DNA of 64,000 bases, from contig NZ_JABTTS010000006.1 in assembly GCF_018638295.1 (NCBI RefSeq), positions 1 through 64,000 on the forward strand, read 5' to 3'. Each line of letters opens with the position of its first letter. Within the stretch, counting starts at the first letter, position 1. The notes beneath the pieces are model-generated. The model did not search any database. It was not told the origin of the DNA and worked only from the letters and a program-made list of their open reading frames with translations. This document shows positions 50,264 through 59,138 of this stretch, in pieces. The stretch comes from Streptomyces sp. CHD11 (lineage in GTDB: Bacteria; Actinomycetota; Actinomycetes; Streptomycetales; Streptomycetaceae). A program made the position numbers and the translations under genes.

Positions 50264-52339
50264 ATGTCAGTGCCTGCTTCGCCCAGCCAGCACCAACCGG
50301 TGGGGGCGCCGCGCACCTCGTTCGCCGTGCCATCCGTCGTGCTGGTGACGAGTGCCGCCGCCGGCGGCGCGGCGCTCGCCCTGGCTCCGTCCGGCACCTT
50401 CACCTGGGCCCTGACCGTGGTGGTGGCCGCCTGGGTGTTCCTGGCCGTCACCGTCCTCGCCGGTCACCGGCTGGTCCACCGGGCGCGGGTGGTGGCCGCC
50501 CGGCACGAGGCGGAGAAGGCCCGTCTCGGGGCGGAGTCCGCCCGGCGCTCGGCCGAGATCTCGCAACTGGCCGGTGCGACGCTGCCCGTCGTGGCCGAAC
50601 GCCTGCGGGAGGGCGCCGGCGCCTCCGAGGTACTGGCCGGCATGCCGCCGCAGTCGGACCCGCAGCTGCGCAGGCTCGCGCACGCCTTCGCCACCGCCGT
50701 CGAGGAGGACGTCCGCAGGGCGGCCGCGCTGGACGGCGATTACCGCACGACCCGGCACGAACTGGAGCGGACACTGGCGGAGCTGCACCGGCTCACCCAG
50801 GAGACGATGCCCGTCGCCGTGGCCCGGCTGCGCGACGGGCGGTCCGCCGACACCGTACTCGCCGAGGTCGAGCTGCCCGGACTGCCGGCGCTGCGCACCC
50901 CGGCCGAGGCGTTCGTCCGTGAACTCGCCCACAGCGAGCGGCGTGCCGCGGCGGCCCAGGCCGCGTCTGCCAAGGCGCTCAGCCGGGTCCAGGCCAAGGC
51001 CGTGCGGATGCTCGCCGACCTGCGGGACATGCAGGAGCGACACGGCGAGGAGGTCTTCGGAGACCTGCTGAAGCTGGACCACAGCACCTCGCAGCTGGGC
51101 CTGATGACCGACCGGCTGGCCCTGCTGATGGGCGGCAGGTCCAGCCGCGCCTGGAACAAGCCGATCGTGATGGAGAGCATCCTGCGCGGCGCCGTCGGCC
51201 GTATCGCCGCGTACCAGCGGGTGCGCCTGCACTGCTCCACCCGCGCCGCGGTCTCCGGCTTCGCCGCGGAAGGCGTGATGCATCTGCTCGCCGAGCTGAT
51301 GGACAACGCCGCGAACTTCTCCCCGCCCATCGACGAGGTGCACGTCTACGTCGAGGACCGCAGCGCGGGCATCGTTGTCACCATCGAGGACAGCGGGCTG
51401 AAGATGGCCGACGCGGCGATGCGCCGCGCCGAGGAGTCGGTGGCCGGCCGTGTCACCGACCTCGCCTCGCTGCAGGGCACCCGTCTCGGGCTGGCCGTCG
51501 TCGGGCGGCTCGCCGCGAAGTACGGCATCAGCGTCAACTACCGTCCCTCGTCCCGCGGCGGCACCGGTGTCGTCGTCCTGCTGCCGCTGGACCTGCTGGC
51601 CCAGCAGCGCGACATGGTCCCGCACGAGACGGTCCTCCGGCCGGCGGCACCGGCCGCGCGGGCCCCCGCCGCACCCGCACCGGTCCCGGCACCCGCACCG
51701 GACGCGCTGCCCGGGGCCCCCGCCCGCACCGCGGCCGCGGAACCGCCCGCCACGACGCGGTGGACGGCCGGGGCGCAGCCGCCGTCCGGGGCCACGGAGT
51801 GGTCCGGAGCCACCCACCGCGCCGACACCATGAACGGTGCCGCGGCCATGGACCGCCCCGCGGTCGGCGAACGCCCCGCCGTGGAGCCAGGGCCGCCCGA
51901 CCAGGGACGGCACCGGCGGCCCGACGGCACCACACCGAACGGTCTGCCGGTCCGGGCCCCCGGCCGCACCATGGCCGAGGCGGAACGCGAACGCGAGCAG
52001 CGGCAGCAGGCGCCCGGCCGGACCGGTGACGTACCGGCGGCGCGCCGCCCCGCACGCGACGCGGGCTCTCGGTTCGGTGCCTTCCACCGCGCACGGCGGT
52101 CCGGAAACGGAGACGGCACCGCGTCCGGGCCCGGCGCGCGCCCCGCGGCGGAGCCCGGTACGCCTCCCGAGGCCGGATCGGGTACGCCTCCCGAGGCCGG
52201 ATCGGGTGCGAGCGCCGAGGCCGGCTCGGGTGCGCGTCCCGAGGCCGGATCGGGTGCGCGTCCCCGAACCGCGCCGGACGCGTACCCCGGAACCGCGCCG
52301 GACGCGCGCGCCGAGGCCCAGCCGCCGACGGCTCCGTAG
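50264..52339 (+). CDS. cvnA: Conservon sensor histidine-kinase-like protein (CvnA)
   Basis: 691 aa. Two N-terminal helices (VVLVTSAAAGGAALAL, LTVVVAAWVFLAVTVLAG), a long coiled-coil region, DLLKLDHSTSQLGLMTDRLALL in the dimerisation position, then an HATPase with LLAELMDNAANFSPP (N box), VTIEDSGLKM (G1) and GTRLGLAVVGRLAAKYGISVNYRPSSRGGTGVVVLLPL split over G2/F boxes. A 200-residue disordered Pro/Ala tail with 8-residue repeats follows. CvnA proteins work with CvnB-D as a membrane-bound, eukaryote-like G-protein module. First of five co-directional genes. Confidence 0.9.
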   Translation: MSVPASPSQHQPVGAPRTSFAVPSVVLVTSAAAGGAALALAPSGTFTWALTVVVAAWVFLAVTVLAGHRLVHRARVVAARHEAEKARLGAESARRSAEISQLAGATLPVVAERLREGAGASEVLAGMPPQSDPQLRRLAHAFATAVEEDVRRAAALDGDYRTTRHELERTLAELHRLTQETMPVAVARLRDGRSADTVLAEVELPGLPALRTPAEAFVRELAHSERRAAAAQAASAKALSRVQAKAVRMLADLRDMQERHGEEVFGDLLKLDHSTSQLGLMTDRLALLMGGRSSRAWNKPIVMESILRGAVGRIAAYQRVRLHCSTRAAVSGFAAEGVMHLLAELMDNAANFSPPIDEVHVYVEDRSAGIVVTIEDSGLKMADAAMRRAEESVAGRVTDLASLQGTRLGLAVVGRLAAKYGISVNYRPSSRGGTGVVVLLPLDLLAQQRDMVPHETVLRPAAPAARAPAAPAPVPAPAPDALPGAPARTAAAEPPATTRWTAGAQPPSGATEWSGATHRADTMNGAAAMDRPAVGERPAVEPGPPDQGRHRRPDGTTPNGLPVRAPGRTMAEAEREREQRQQAPGRTGDVPAARRPARDAGSRFGAFHRARRSGNGDGTASGPGARPAAEPGTPPEAGSGTPPEAGSGASAEAGSGARPEAGSGARPRTAPDAYPGTAPDARAEAQPPTAP
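52158..52265 (+). repeat. 24-bp coding tandem repeat in the CvnA tail
   Basis: Four to five copies of a 24-base unit encoding PEAGSG(T/A)(P/R) follow one another near the C-terminus of CvnA. They preserve the frame and are probably polymorphic between strains. Confidence 0.85.
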
Positions 52340-52416
52340 TCCAGTCCTGCCCGTACGGAGTCCGGGGCGACGGCGCCCCCTCCCGCCCGAGTTCGTGAGA
52401 TAGGAGGAACGGGCCG

Positions 52417-52875
52417 GTGACCGGTCAGCCGGACACCACCGTCCCGACACCCACCATGCAGACCACCGACAACAGCCTCAACTGGCTCCTGCAGAACCTT
52501 CTGGAGCAGACCCCCGGCGCACGGCACGCGCTGGTCCTCTCCCGTGACGGCCTGAAGCTCTGCTGGAGCGAGCACCTGACGCTCGACCGGGCCGACCAGC
52601 TGGCGGCCATCTGCTCCGGCATCCAGGCCCTCGCCCAGGGCGCCTCCGTGGAGTTCGGCGACGGCACCGGCGGAGTCCGGCAGTCGATGACCGAGTTCCA
52701 CGGCGGCCTGCTGTTCATCGTGGAGGCCGGCGCGGGCGCACACCTCGCCGTCATCGCCGGGGAGGACGCCGACCCCGGGGTGGTCGGCCACCAGATGACG
52801 GAGCTGGTCGAGCAGATCGGCGAGCACCTGCGGGCCGAGCCGCGGGGCGAGGCAGCGGTGAGCGGTACGCCGTGA
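52417..52875 (+). CDS. cvnB: Conservon roadblock/LC7 protein (CvnB)
   Basis: 152 aa roadblock/LC7 domain: NSLNWLLQNLLEQTPGARHALVLSRDGLKLCWSE, ADQLAAICSGIQALAQGAS, and LLFIVEAGAGAHLAVIAGEDADPGVVGHQM. These act as regulators (GAP-like, MglB-type) of the small GTPase CvnD. GTG 52417 follows AGGAGG. It overlaps CvnC by four bases. Confidence 0.9.
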   Translation: MTGQPDTTVPTPTMQTTDNSLNWLLQNLLEQTPGARHALVLSRDGLKLCWSEHLTLDRADQLAAICSGIQALAQGASVEFGDGTGGVRQSMTEFHGGLLFIVEAGAGAHLAVIAGEDADPGVVGHQMTELVEQIGEHLRAEPRGEAAVSGTP

Positions 52876-53228
52876 CGCGCAAACCCGTCGACACCGGGGA
52901 TCCCGACCGGCTCTACACCGTCACCGGTGGACGCAGCCGCGCCGACGAACCCTTCGATCTGGTCACCCTCGTCGTCAGCGAGTCCGGCCCGGTGCCGGGG
53001 ATGCAGTCGGAGCACGCCCGGATCCTCGAGCTGTGCCGGCATCCCACCGCCCTCGTCGAGATCGCCGCGGAACTCGGGCTGCCGGTCACGGTGGTGCGGA
53101 TCCTGCTCGGCGACCTGCTGGACATGGGCCGCATCACCGCCCGCCACCCGCGCGCGGCGCAGTCCGTCGCCGCCATGCCCGATTCCGCTCTACTCCAAGA
53201 GGTTCTCCATGGGCTCCGCAACCTCTGA
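52872..53228 (+). CDS. cvnC: Conservon DUF742 protein (CvnC)
   Basis: 118 aa DUF742: RLYTVTGGRSRADEPFDLVTLVVS, QSEHARILELCRHPTALVEIAAELGLPVTVVRILLGDLLDMGRI (winged-helix-like). A conserved adaptor of conservon modules. GTG 52872 overlaps the cvnB stop (GTGA), and the gene end overlaps the cvnD start by 20 bases. Confidence 0.9.
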   Translation: MTRKPVDTGDPDRLYTVTGGRSRADEPFDLVTLVVSESGPVPGMQSEHARILELCRHPTALVEIAAELGLPVTVVRILLGDLLDMGRITARHPRAAQSVAAMPDSALLQEVLHGLRNL

Positions 53229-53826
53229 GCTGCCCTCCCACCGCACACCGCTGAACGACACCGCGGAGACCGGTCTGAAGATCGTCGTCGTCGGGGGGTT
53301 CGGCGTCGGCAAGACCACCCTGGTCCGCTCCGTGAGCGAGATACGTCCGCTCAACACCGAGGAGGTGATGACCCAGGCGGGCGTGGGCGTCGACGAGACC
53401 AGCGCGGTGACGGGGAAGACCACCACCACGGTCGCCTTCGACTTCGGGCGGATCAGCCTCAACGACCGCATGGTCCTGTACCTGTTCGGGGCGCCCGGAC
53501 AGGAGCGCTTCTGGTTCCTGTGGGACCGGCTGTTCTCCGGCACCCTGGGCGCCGTCGTCCTTGTCGACACCCGCCGGATGGACGACTCCTGGTACGCGAT
53601 AGACAGACTGGAGCACCACCGCACGCCCTTCGTGGTGGCCGTGAACCGGTTCGACGAGGACACCGACCGCTACTCCCTGGACGAGATCCGCCAGGCGCTC
53701 GCCCTGCCCGCACACGTGCCGATGGTCGACTGCGACGCGCGGGTCCGCCGGTCCGGCAAGGACGTGCTGATCACCCTCGTCAACCACCTGCACGCCATGG
53801 CCATCGCCCAGGAGGCGACACTGTGA
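53209..53826 (+). CDS. cvnD: Conservon small GTPase (CvnD)
   Basis: 205 aa Ras/MglA-like GTPase. P-loop GGFGVGKTTLV (about residues 28-38), TTVAFDFGRI (switch region), LYLFGAPGQERFWFLWDRL (G3; P-G-Q-E) and VAVNRFDED (G4 N-x-x-D variant NRFD). It likely cycles between GTP and GDP under CvnA-C control. ATG 53209 lies inside the end of cvnC, as usual for this locus type. Confidence 0.9.
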   Translation: MGSATSELPSHRTPLNDTAETGLKIVVVGGFGVGKTTLVRSVSEIRPLNTEEVMTQAGVGVDETSAVTGKTTTTVAFDFGRISLNDRMVLYLFGAPGQERFWFLWDRLFSGTLGAVVLVDTRRMDDSWYAIDRLEHHRTPFVVAVNRFDEDTDRYSLDEIRQALALPAHVPMVDCDARVRRSGKDVLITLVNHLHAMAIAQEATL

Positions 53827-55085
53827 CCGACCCCGGCTACCCCTCCGCGCCCACGGCGCCCCCGGGCTGCCCCGCGCACGCCGGCGCGGTACGCCTGGGA
53901 GGGCTCGAGTACCAGCAGGCGCCGTCGCAGCTCTACCGCACGCTGCGCCGGGATCACGGCCCGGTCGCACCGGTGCTGCTCGACGGCGACATACCCGCCT
54001 GGCTGGTCCTCGGCTACTCCGAGCTGACGTATGTGACCAGCCACGACGAGCTGTTCGCGCGCGACTCGCGCCGCTGGAACCAGTGGGAGAACATCCCGCC
54101 GGACTGGCCGCTGATGCCCTTCGTCGGCTACCAGCCGTCGGTGCTGTTCACCGAGGGCGAGGACCACCGGCGGCGGGCCGGAGTGATCACCCAGGCGCTG
54201 GAGGGCGTGGACCAGTTCGAGCTGTCCCACGACTGCCGGCTGATCGCCGACGACCTCATCGGCAGGTTCGCCGGCAGCGGCCAGGCGGAACTGATGGCGG
54301 ACTTCGTGCACGCCCTGCCCATGCGGGCCGTGGTGCAGATGTGCGGGATGCCGACCTCGGGCGAGGACACCCGCCGGCTCGTCGACGACCTGCGGGTCTC
54401 CCTGGACGCGGGGGAGGGCGACGACCCGGTGGCGGCGTACGGCAGGGTGGGCGAGCGGCTGCGGCAGCTGGTCAAGGACAAGCGTGCCGCCCCCGGCCCC
54501 GATGTCACCTCGCGCATGCTGAAGGACCCGGCCGGTCTGACGGACGAGGAGATCGTCCAGGACCTGATCTCCGTGATCGCGGCGGCGCAGCAGCCGACCG
54601 CCAACTGGATCTGCAACACGCTGCGTCTGCTGCTGACGGACGAGCGGTTCGCCGTGAACGTGTCGGGCGGCAGGCTGAGCGTCGGTGAGGCGCTCAACGA
54701 GGTGCTGTGGCTGGACACACCGACGCAGAACTTCATCGGACGCTGGGCCGCGCGGGACGTCCGGCTGGGAGGCCGGCAGATCCGGGCCGGTGACTGCCTG
54801 GTGCTGGGGCTCGCCGCGGCCAACACCGACCCGCAGATCTGGCCCGAGGGACACGTGGGCGCGGAGAACGCCGCCCACCTGTCCTTCAGCAACGGCGAGC
54901 ACCGCTGCCCGTACCCGGCCCCGCTGCTGGCGGACGTGATGGCGCGCACCGCGGTCGAGACCCTGCTGGAACGCCTGCCCGACCTGGTCCTGGCGGCGGA
55001 TCCGGAGGAGCTGAGCTGGCGCCCGTCGATCTGGATGCGCGGCCTCGACGCCCTGCCGGTGCGGTTCACACCGGTGATGCAGTAG
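53823..55085 (+). CDS. cvnE: Conservon cytochrome P450 (CvnE), CYP157-like, lacking ExxR
   Basis: 420 aa P450. Heme loop FSNGEHRCPYPAPLLA with the axial Cys. I-helix region QDLISVIAAAQQPTANW lacks the usual acid-Thr pair. At the K-helix, where P450s have ExxR, it reads ALNEVLW, that is E-x-x-W. The loss of the otherwise near-universal Arg is known for the CYP157 family of Streptomyces conservons. GTG 53823 overlaps the cvnD stop. It converges with a second, normal P450, recalling the CYP157/CYP154 pairs. Confidence 0.87.
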   Translation: MTDPGYPSAPTAPPGCPAHAGAVRLGGLEYQQAPSQLYRTLRRDHGPVAPVLLDGDIPAWLVLGYSELTYVTSHDELFARDSRRWNQWENIPPDWPLMPFVGYQPSVLFTEGEDHRRRAGVITQALEGVDQFELSHDCRLIADDLIGRFAGSGQAELMADFVHALPMRAVVQMCGMPTSGEDTRRLVDDLRVSLDAGEGDDPVAAYGRVGERLRQLVKDKRAAPGPDVTSRMLKDPAGLTDEEIVQDLISVIAAAQQPTANWICNTLRLLLTDERFAVNVSGGRLSVGEALNEVLWLDTPTQNFIGRWAARDVRLGGRQIRAGDCLVLGLAAANTDPQIWPEGHVGAENAAHLSFSNGEHRCPYPAPLLADVMARTAVETLLERLPDLVLAADPEELSWRPSIWMRGLDALPVRFTPVMQ

Positions 55086-55231
55086 CGCGCCCTTCCGGCC
55101 CTCCGGCGTGGTCCGGCGGGCGCAGGGGGCCCGGCCGGCCGGTACACGGTCGGCCGGGAGGAAGCGGCCGGTACGGATCCGGACCACCGTACGGGCCGAA
55201 GGCGCGCGCCCGTCGGACCGCCGGCCGGGTC

Positions 55232-56458
55232 TCAGCCGCTCACGGGCGTGAACCGCACCGGCAGACGCTGCGGGCCGCGCGTGAACACGCCCTGCTCGGA
55301 CGGCTGGAACCCGTCGGCGAGACGCATGTCCGGCATGGCGTCGAGGAGCTGGCCGACACCCACCTCCACCTCCGCCTTCGCCAGCAGCGCGCCGACGCAG
55401 AAGTGCCGGCCGAGCGCGAAGGCGAGATGGTCGGCGGCGGCGGAGAAGGCGGTCGTGGTGGTGAGGTCGTCGCGCAGGATGTCGAAGCGGTCGGGGTCGC
55501 GGTAGCGGCTCTCGTCGCGGTTGGCGGCGCCTATCAGGCAGGTGACGGTGGCGCCCGCCGGTATGGAGCCGCCGCTGAGCTTCACCTCCGTCGCCGACTG
55601 CCGCATGATCATGTGGACGGGCGGGGTGAACCGCAGGGTCTCGGCGAAGGCCCGCGGTATCAGGGAGCGGTCGGCGCGGACGGCGGCGAGCTGGTCGGGG
55701 TGGAGCAGCAGGTTGGCGAAGATCCCGGCGATGGCCTTGTCCGTGGTCTCCCCGCCGGCGGCCAGCAGCAGGCTGCAGAACGCCTTGACGTCCTCGTCGC
55801 TCATCCGCACCCCGTCGACCTCGGCGGAGCACAGCGCGGACAGCAGGTCGTCGCCCGGGTTGTCCCGCCGGTCCCGGATGATCGGCAGCATGTACTCGGC
55901 GAACTCCACCCGGGTCCGCTCGCCCGCCGCCGTCACCCCGGGGTCGCCGGACAGGTTCCCGAGGAACGCGATGACGGCGGTGTACCAGCGGTGGAAGCGG
56001 TCGTGATCGCCCTTGTCCAGGCCCAGCATGTCGGCGATGACGTTGACCGGGAAGCGGGTGGCGTAGTCGCCGACCAGGTCGGCGGAGCCGGTGTGCCGGA
56101 AGGCGTCGATCAGCTCGCGGGAGTTGCGCTCGATGACGGGCAGGAACTTCTGCTCCAGCTCGCTGCCGCGGAAGGCGGGTGCGACGAGCGCCCGGCGCAC
56201 GGCGTGCTCCCGCCCGCTGAGCTGGAGGATCGTCTTGCCGTGCACGGGCTCGATCTGCCAGGCGTAGTTGTCGGTGGTGAACTCGCCGGCCTTGTCCTTG
56301 AAGACGCGCTCGACGTCCTCGTACCGCGAGACGACGTAGCTCTTGGTGGCCTCGTGCCAGATGAGGGGCGCGCTGTCCCGCATCACGCGGTAGGCGGGAT
56401 AGGGGTCGGCCGCGAACTCGGGCGAGAGGATGTCGGGCACCTGCTGGGCGGTGGACAT
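55232..56458 (-). CDS. Cytochrome P450 with canonical motifs
   Basis: 408 aa. I-helix LLLAAGGETTDKAIAG, ExxR in FAETLRFTPP, meander RDPDRFDI, heme loop FALGRHFCVGALLAKAEVEV. Substrate unknown. ATG 56458 is preferred to ATG 56479 because CAGGGAG precedes it. It converges with the conservon P450 across 146 bases. A redox partner is not adjacent. Confidence 0.88.
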   Translation of the reverse strand: MSTAQQVPDILSPEFAADPYPAYRVMRDSAPLIWHEATKSYVVSRYEDVERVFKDKAGEFTTDNYAWQIEPVHGKTILQLSGREHAVRRALVAPAFRGSELEQKFLPVIERNSRELIDAFRHTGSADLVGDYATRFPVNVIADMLGLDKGDHDRFHRWYTAVIAFLGNLSGDPGVTAAGERTRVEFAEYMLPIIRDRRDNPGDDLLSALCSAEVDGVRMSDEDVKAFCSLLLAAGGETTDKAIAGIFANLLLHPDQLAAVRADRSLIPRAFAETLRFTPPVHMIMRQSATEVKLSGGSIPAGATVTCLIGAANRDESRYRDPDRFDILRDDLTTTTAFSAAADHLAFALGRHFCVGALLAKAEVEVGVGQLLDAMPDMRLADGFQPSEQGVFTRGPQRLPVRFTPVSG

Positions 56459-56667
56459 GGGGCTCCCTGTGCTCGTCATTTCGTGTACCGCACAAGGTTA
56501 TTGATCGACTGTCAGTTACGACAGGGTGCTCCGGAGGCCGACCGGCCGGGGAGCGGGCATCGGCCGAAAGTTGCCCCTTGACGGATGTGCCGGGGTCAGG
56601 CGCCGCCGTCGGCTCGCTTCCCGGCCGGCGCTCCTGCCGCCAAGTCCTCTTGGGCGTCCGGCGCACA

Positions 56668-56707
56668 CGAGAGCCCTGCCGCCCGAAAAGGTTCGGCAGG
56701 GCTCTCG
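56668..56707 (-). terminator. 14-bp hairpin terminator
   Basis: CGAGAGCCCTGCCG (56668-56681) and its exact complement (56694-56707) with a 12-base loop, 14 bases past the DUF397 stop. Confidence 0.88.
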
Positions 56708-56721
56708 CGACCGTACGAGTG

Positions 56722-56937
56722 TCAGACGCTCCGCTCCGAGGAGGCCAGCCCGACGAACCCCGCCCACGCGTCAAGCGACACCGTGACGACGGGCCCGGCG
56801 GCGGCCTTGGAGTCCCGGATGTGCATACCTGCCGTACCGTTCGCCACCTCTACGCATTCGCCGCCCTCGGTTCCGCTGTAGCTGCTCTTGAACCAGGCGA
56901 GGCCGGAGGCGACGGTCGAGGACTCAGCGCTCTTCAT
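56722..56937 (-). CDS. DUF397 small protein
   Basis: 71 aa DUF397: LAWFKSSYSGTEGGECVEVAN, MHIRDSKAAAGPVVTVSLDAWAGFV. The WFKSSYS...ECVEV...VRDSK pattern is complete. In Streptomyces these pair with DUF5753 helix-turn-helix regulators and modulate them, affecting development. ATG 56937 overlaps the regulator stop (ATGA). Confidence 0.92.
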   Translation of the reverse strand: MKSAESSTVASGLAWFKSSYSGTEGGECVEVANGTAGMHIRDSKAAAGPVVTVSLDAWAGFVGLASSERSV

Positions 56938-57869
56938 AGCGATCCCAGCAACCTTTCGATGAACTCCGTTGACTCTCGCGGACTGAGAGCCCGTGATCGG
57001 ATAATCCCATAGAGAGCGGCGGCCAGAACCCCTTGTTCCGGGTCGGTCTCCAGGGAGCCGATGCCTCGTGACTCCGCGTACACGAACTTCTTGCCGTCCT
57101 TGCGCGTGACGACGGTGAACGGCCCGTTCACACCCGCGTTGTCCTCACGGTCGAGCGGCATGACCTGGATCTCGACATTGCGCCTCTGCCCGATCAGTAG
57201 CAGGTGCTCCAGCTGTCCCCGTAGCGCGGTCCTACCCCCGTAGGGGCGTCGTAGGAGCGACTCGTCGAGTACGAAGCTCAGGAAGGGTGCCGGTTGCCGG
57301 TCAAAGATGTCCTGGCGGGCCAGTCGTGCTGCCACACGTTGCTCTGTGGTCTCCTCCTCCAGAGGGGGACGCCTCATCGCGAGCAGCCCTCTCATGTACT
57401 CCTCGGTCTGGAGCAGCCCATTGAGGACGGGCATGCTGTAGGAGACGAGCTCAACCGCCTCCTTCTCGAGCGTCGCCATCCCCTGGAAGAACACCGGATA
57501 CTGAGCCCGCTCCACCTCCTCCTTCCACACGCACAGCAACCCACCCGCCCCCAGCGCCTCGTCCGCCCGCTCGATCGTCCCGGGCGACGGAATCCTCCGC
57601 CCCTGCTCGAACGACGCGACCGTGGCCGCCGAGTACCCGATCCGGCTCCCGAACTCCGCCCGGTCCAGCCCTTCCCGCAGCCGCAGCGTCTTCATGGTCT
57701 GCCCGAACGCGGCGACCACGCCGCCCTTCCCGCCCCCGCCCCCGCCGCCGTCCTCGGGACGGCACGCGCCGCCCCCGCCGTCGTCGCTCTCCCAGCCGTC
57801 CCCGACACTGACGACCGTTCCGCCGTCTCCGCCGCCCGCCAGGGCGTCCGCACCCGTACGCTTCGTCAT
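56934..57869 (-). CDS. Helix-turn-helix XRE regulator with DUF5753 (Scr1) domain
   Basis: 311 aa. A Gly/Asp-rich start (to about residue 45), XRE HTH (FGQTMKTLRLREGLDRAEFGSRIGYSAATVASFEQGRRIPSP), then DUF5753: LVSYSMPVLNGLLQTEEYMRGLL, VAARLARQDIFDRQPAPFLSFVLDESLLRRPYGG, VEIQVMPLDREDNAGVNGPFTVV. Such proteins work with the DUF397 partner directly downstream. ATG 57869 has AAGGCGGTGG before it. It is divergent from the ATPase gene. Confidence 0.9.
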   Translation of the reverse strand: MTKRTGADALAGGGDGGTVVSVGDGWESDDGGGGACRPEDGGGGGGGKGGVVAAFGQTMKTLRLREGLDRAEFGSRIGYSAATVASFEQGRRIPSPGTIERADEALGAGGLLCVWKEEVERAQYPVFFQGMATLEKEAVELVSYSMPVLNGLLQTEEYMRGLLAMRRPPLEEETTEQRVAARLARQDIFDRQPAPFLSFVLDESLLRRPYGGRTALRGQLEHLLLIGQRRNVEIQVMPLDREDNAGVNGPFTVVTRKDGKKFVYAESRGIGSLETDPEQGVLAAALYGIIRSRALSPRESTEFIERLLGSL

Positions 57870-58016
57870 CGACCACCGCCTTTTTCGGCCCAACGCGCCC
57901 GCCCGGGACGACGTCACGCCGCACGCTTCGTACTCGCGTCGACACATCGCGTACAGAGGCCCGCGTCGGTGCGTCACCACTGGTCACGCTACGCGACCGA
58001 CGGGACCGTGGATGGC

Positions 58017-58568
58017 ATGACGAACAACCCCGCTGGCCTCACCGACCCCGGCCGACTCGCCACCCCCACCCCCCACTTGAACACCACCCCACCCGCACCC
58101 GCGCCGGCGGCCCGCACCTTCCAGATGCGCTTCACCTCCACTCCACGCGGAGCCCGTCTCGCCCGCCACCTCGCCGCCGTCCGCCTGGACGCCTGGGGCC
58201 TCCCGTACGGCACCGGCGATCACGACGCGGTCGTGCTGATCGTCGCCGAGCTGACGGCGAACGCCGTGCTGCACGGCAACGTCCCCGGCCGGGACTTCCA
58301 CTTCCGCCTCGCGCTCCTCCCCGCCGGGCCCCGCCCCGCCACCGTCCGCGTCGAGGTCACCGACACCCGGGGCGAACGCGTCCCGCCTCGACCCGGCGCA
58401 CCCCGCCCCGAGGTCCCCGCCGTCTACGAAACCGGCCGGGGCCTCCTCCTGATCACCGCCCTCGCCACCCGCTGGGACTGGCACCCACGGCCGGACGGCC
58501 CGGGCAAGACGGTCTGGGCGGAGTGCGAGATCGAGGCCGTACCAGATGTACATCTGCTACATTCGTGA
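58017..58568 (+). CDS. ATP-binding anti-sigma-factor-like protein (HATPase_c_2)
   Basis: 183 aa GHKL ATPase of the RsbW/SpoIIAB-like type: FTSTPRGARLARHLAAVRLDAWGLP, VLIVAELTANAVLHGNV (N box), VRVEVTDTRGERVPP (G1), ETGRGLLLITALATRW (G2). In Streptomyces such stand-alone proteins regulate sigma factors or anti-anti-sigma factors by phosphorylation. It is paired with the divergent DUF397/DUF5753 genes, a common arrangement. It stops one base before the antitoxin ATG. Confidence 0.86.
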   Translation: MTNNPAGLTDPGRLATPTPHLNTTPPAPAPAARTFQMRFTSTPRGARLARHLAAVRLDAWGLPYGTGDHDAVVLIVAELTANAVLHGNVPGRDFHFRLALLPAGPRPATVRVEVTDTRGERVPPRPGAPRPEVPAVYETGRGLLLITALATRWDWHPRPDGPGKTVWAECEIEAVPDVHLLHS

Positions 58569-58569
58569 C

Positions 58570-58851
58570 ATGAGTGAACCGGTGATTGAATCCATGGCCG
58601 AGGTCCGAGGCCACCTCGCCGACGTCATAGACCGTGCCCGGCGCGAGGAGACCCCGACGATCATCACGCGGCGCGGGAAGCAGGAGGCCGTCGTGATCGA
58701 CATCCAGGAGTACCAGCGACTGCGCCGGATCGCCGAGGACGCCGAAGAGGCCTGGCTCAACCGGCTGGCCGACGAAGCCGAGTCCGAAGGTCTGGAGGGG
58801 TCGGTCTCGCTCGAGGAGATGGCCACTGTCCTCCGCGCCGGTCAGGACTGA
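58570..58851 (+). CDS. Type II antitoxin, Phd/YefM family
   Basis: 93 aa. MAEVRGHLADVIDRARREETPTIITRRGKQEAVVIDIQEYQRL is a full Phd/YefM DNA-binding domain; the acidic C-terminal half would wrap the toxin. ATG 58570 is taken rather than 58546, which lies within the upstream gene. The TGTACA palindrome at about 58543-58550 may be part of its operator. The toxin starts 4 bases after the stop. Confidence 0.88.
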   Translation: MSEPVIESMAEVRGHLADVIDRARREETPTIITRRGKQEAVVIDIQEYQRLRRIAEDAEEAWLNRLADEAESEGLEGSVSLEEMATVLRAGQD

Positions 58852-58855
58852 CCGC

Positions 58856-59137
58856 ATGGGGTACGTCACGCGCTTCACGCCGCACGCGCAGCGGGACATG
58901 CTCAAGATCCCGCGCCCGGACGCCCTGCGGATCCTGTACCGGCTCACCGAGTTGCAGAAGGCGATGGACGCGGGCGACACGGCGGCGTTCGACATCAAAG
59001 CCCTGCAGGGTCACAGCGCCCGGTGGCGGCTCAGGGTCGGTGACTACCGCGTCGTCTACACCGTCGAGGACGGCCGGCTGATCGTGTGGGTCCTGGCTCT
59101 CGGCAATCGCCGCGATGTCTACCGACAGGTGCCCTGA
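58856..59137 (+). CDS. RelE/ParE-type toxin
   Basis: 93 aa RelE superfamily: RFTPHAQRDMLKIPRPDALRILYRL, FDIKALQGHSARWRLRVGDYRVVYTVEDGRLIVWVLALGNRRDVY. The conserved LRVGDYRVVY and terminal G-(H/N)R-x-x-x-Y are those of ribosome-dependent mRNA interferases. It is neutralised by the preceding antitoxin. Confidence 0.9.
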   Translation: MGYVTRFTPHAQRDMLKIPRPDALRILYRLTELQKAMDAGDTAAFDIKALQGHSARWRLRVGDYRVVYTVEDGRLIVWVLALGNRRDVYRQVP

Positions 59138-59138
59138 C

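Noticed and set aside
52158..52265. CRISPR-like array
   Set aside because: 24-bp units are contiguous and encode an in-frame peptide repeat in CvnA.
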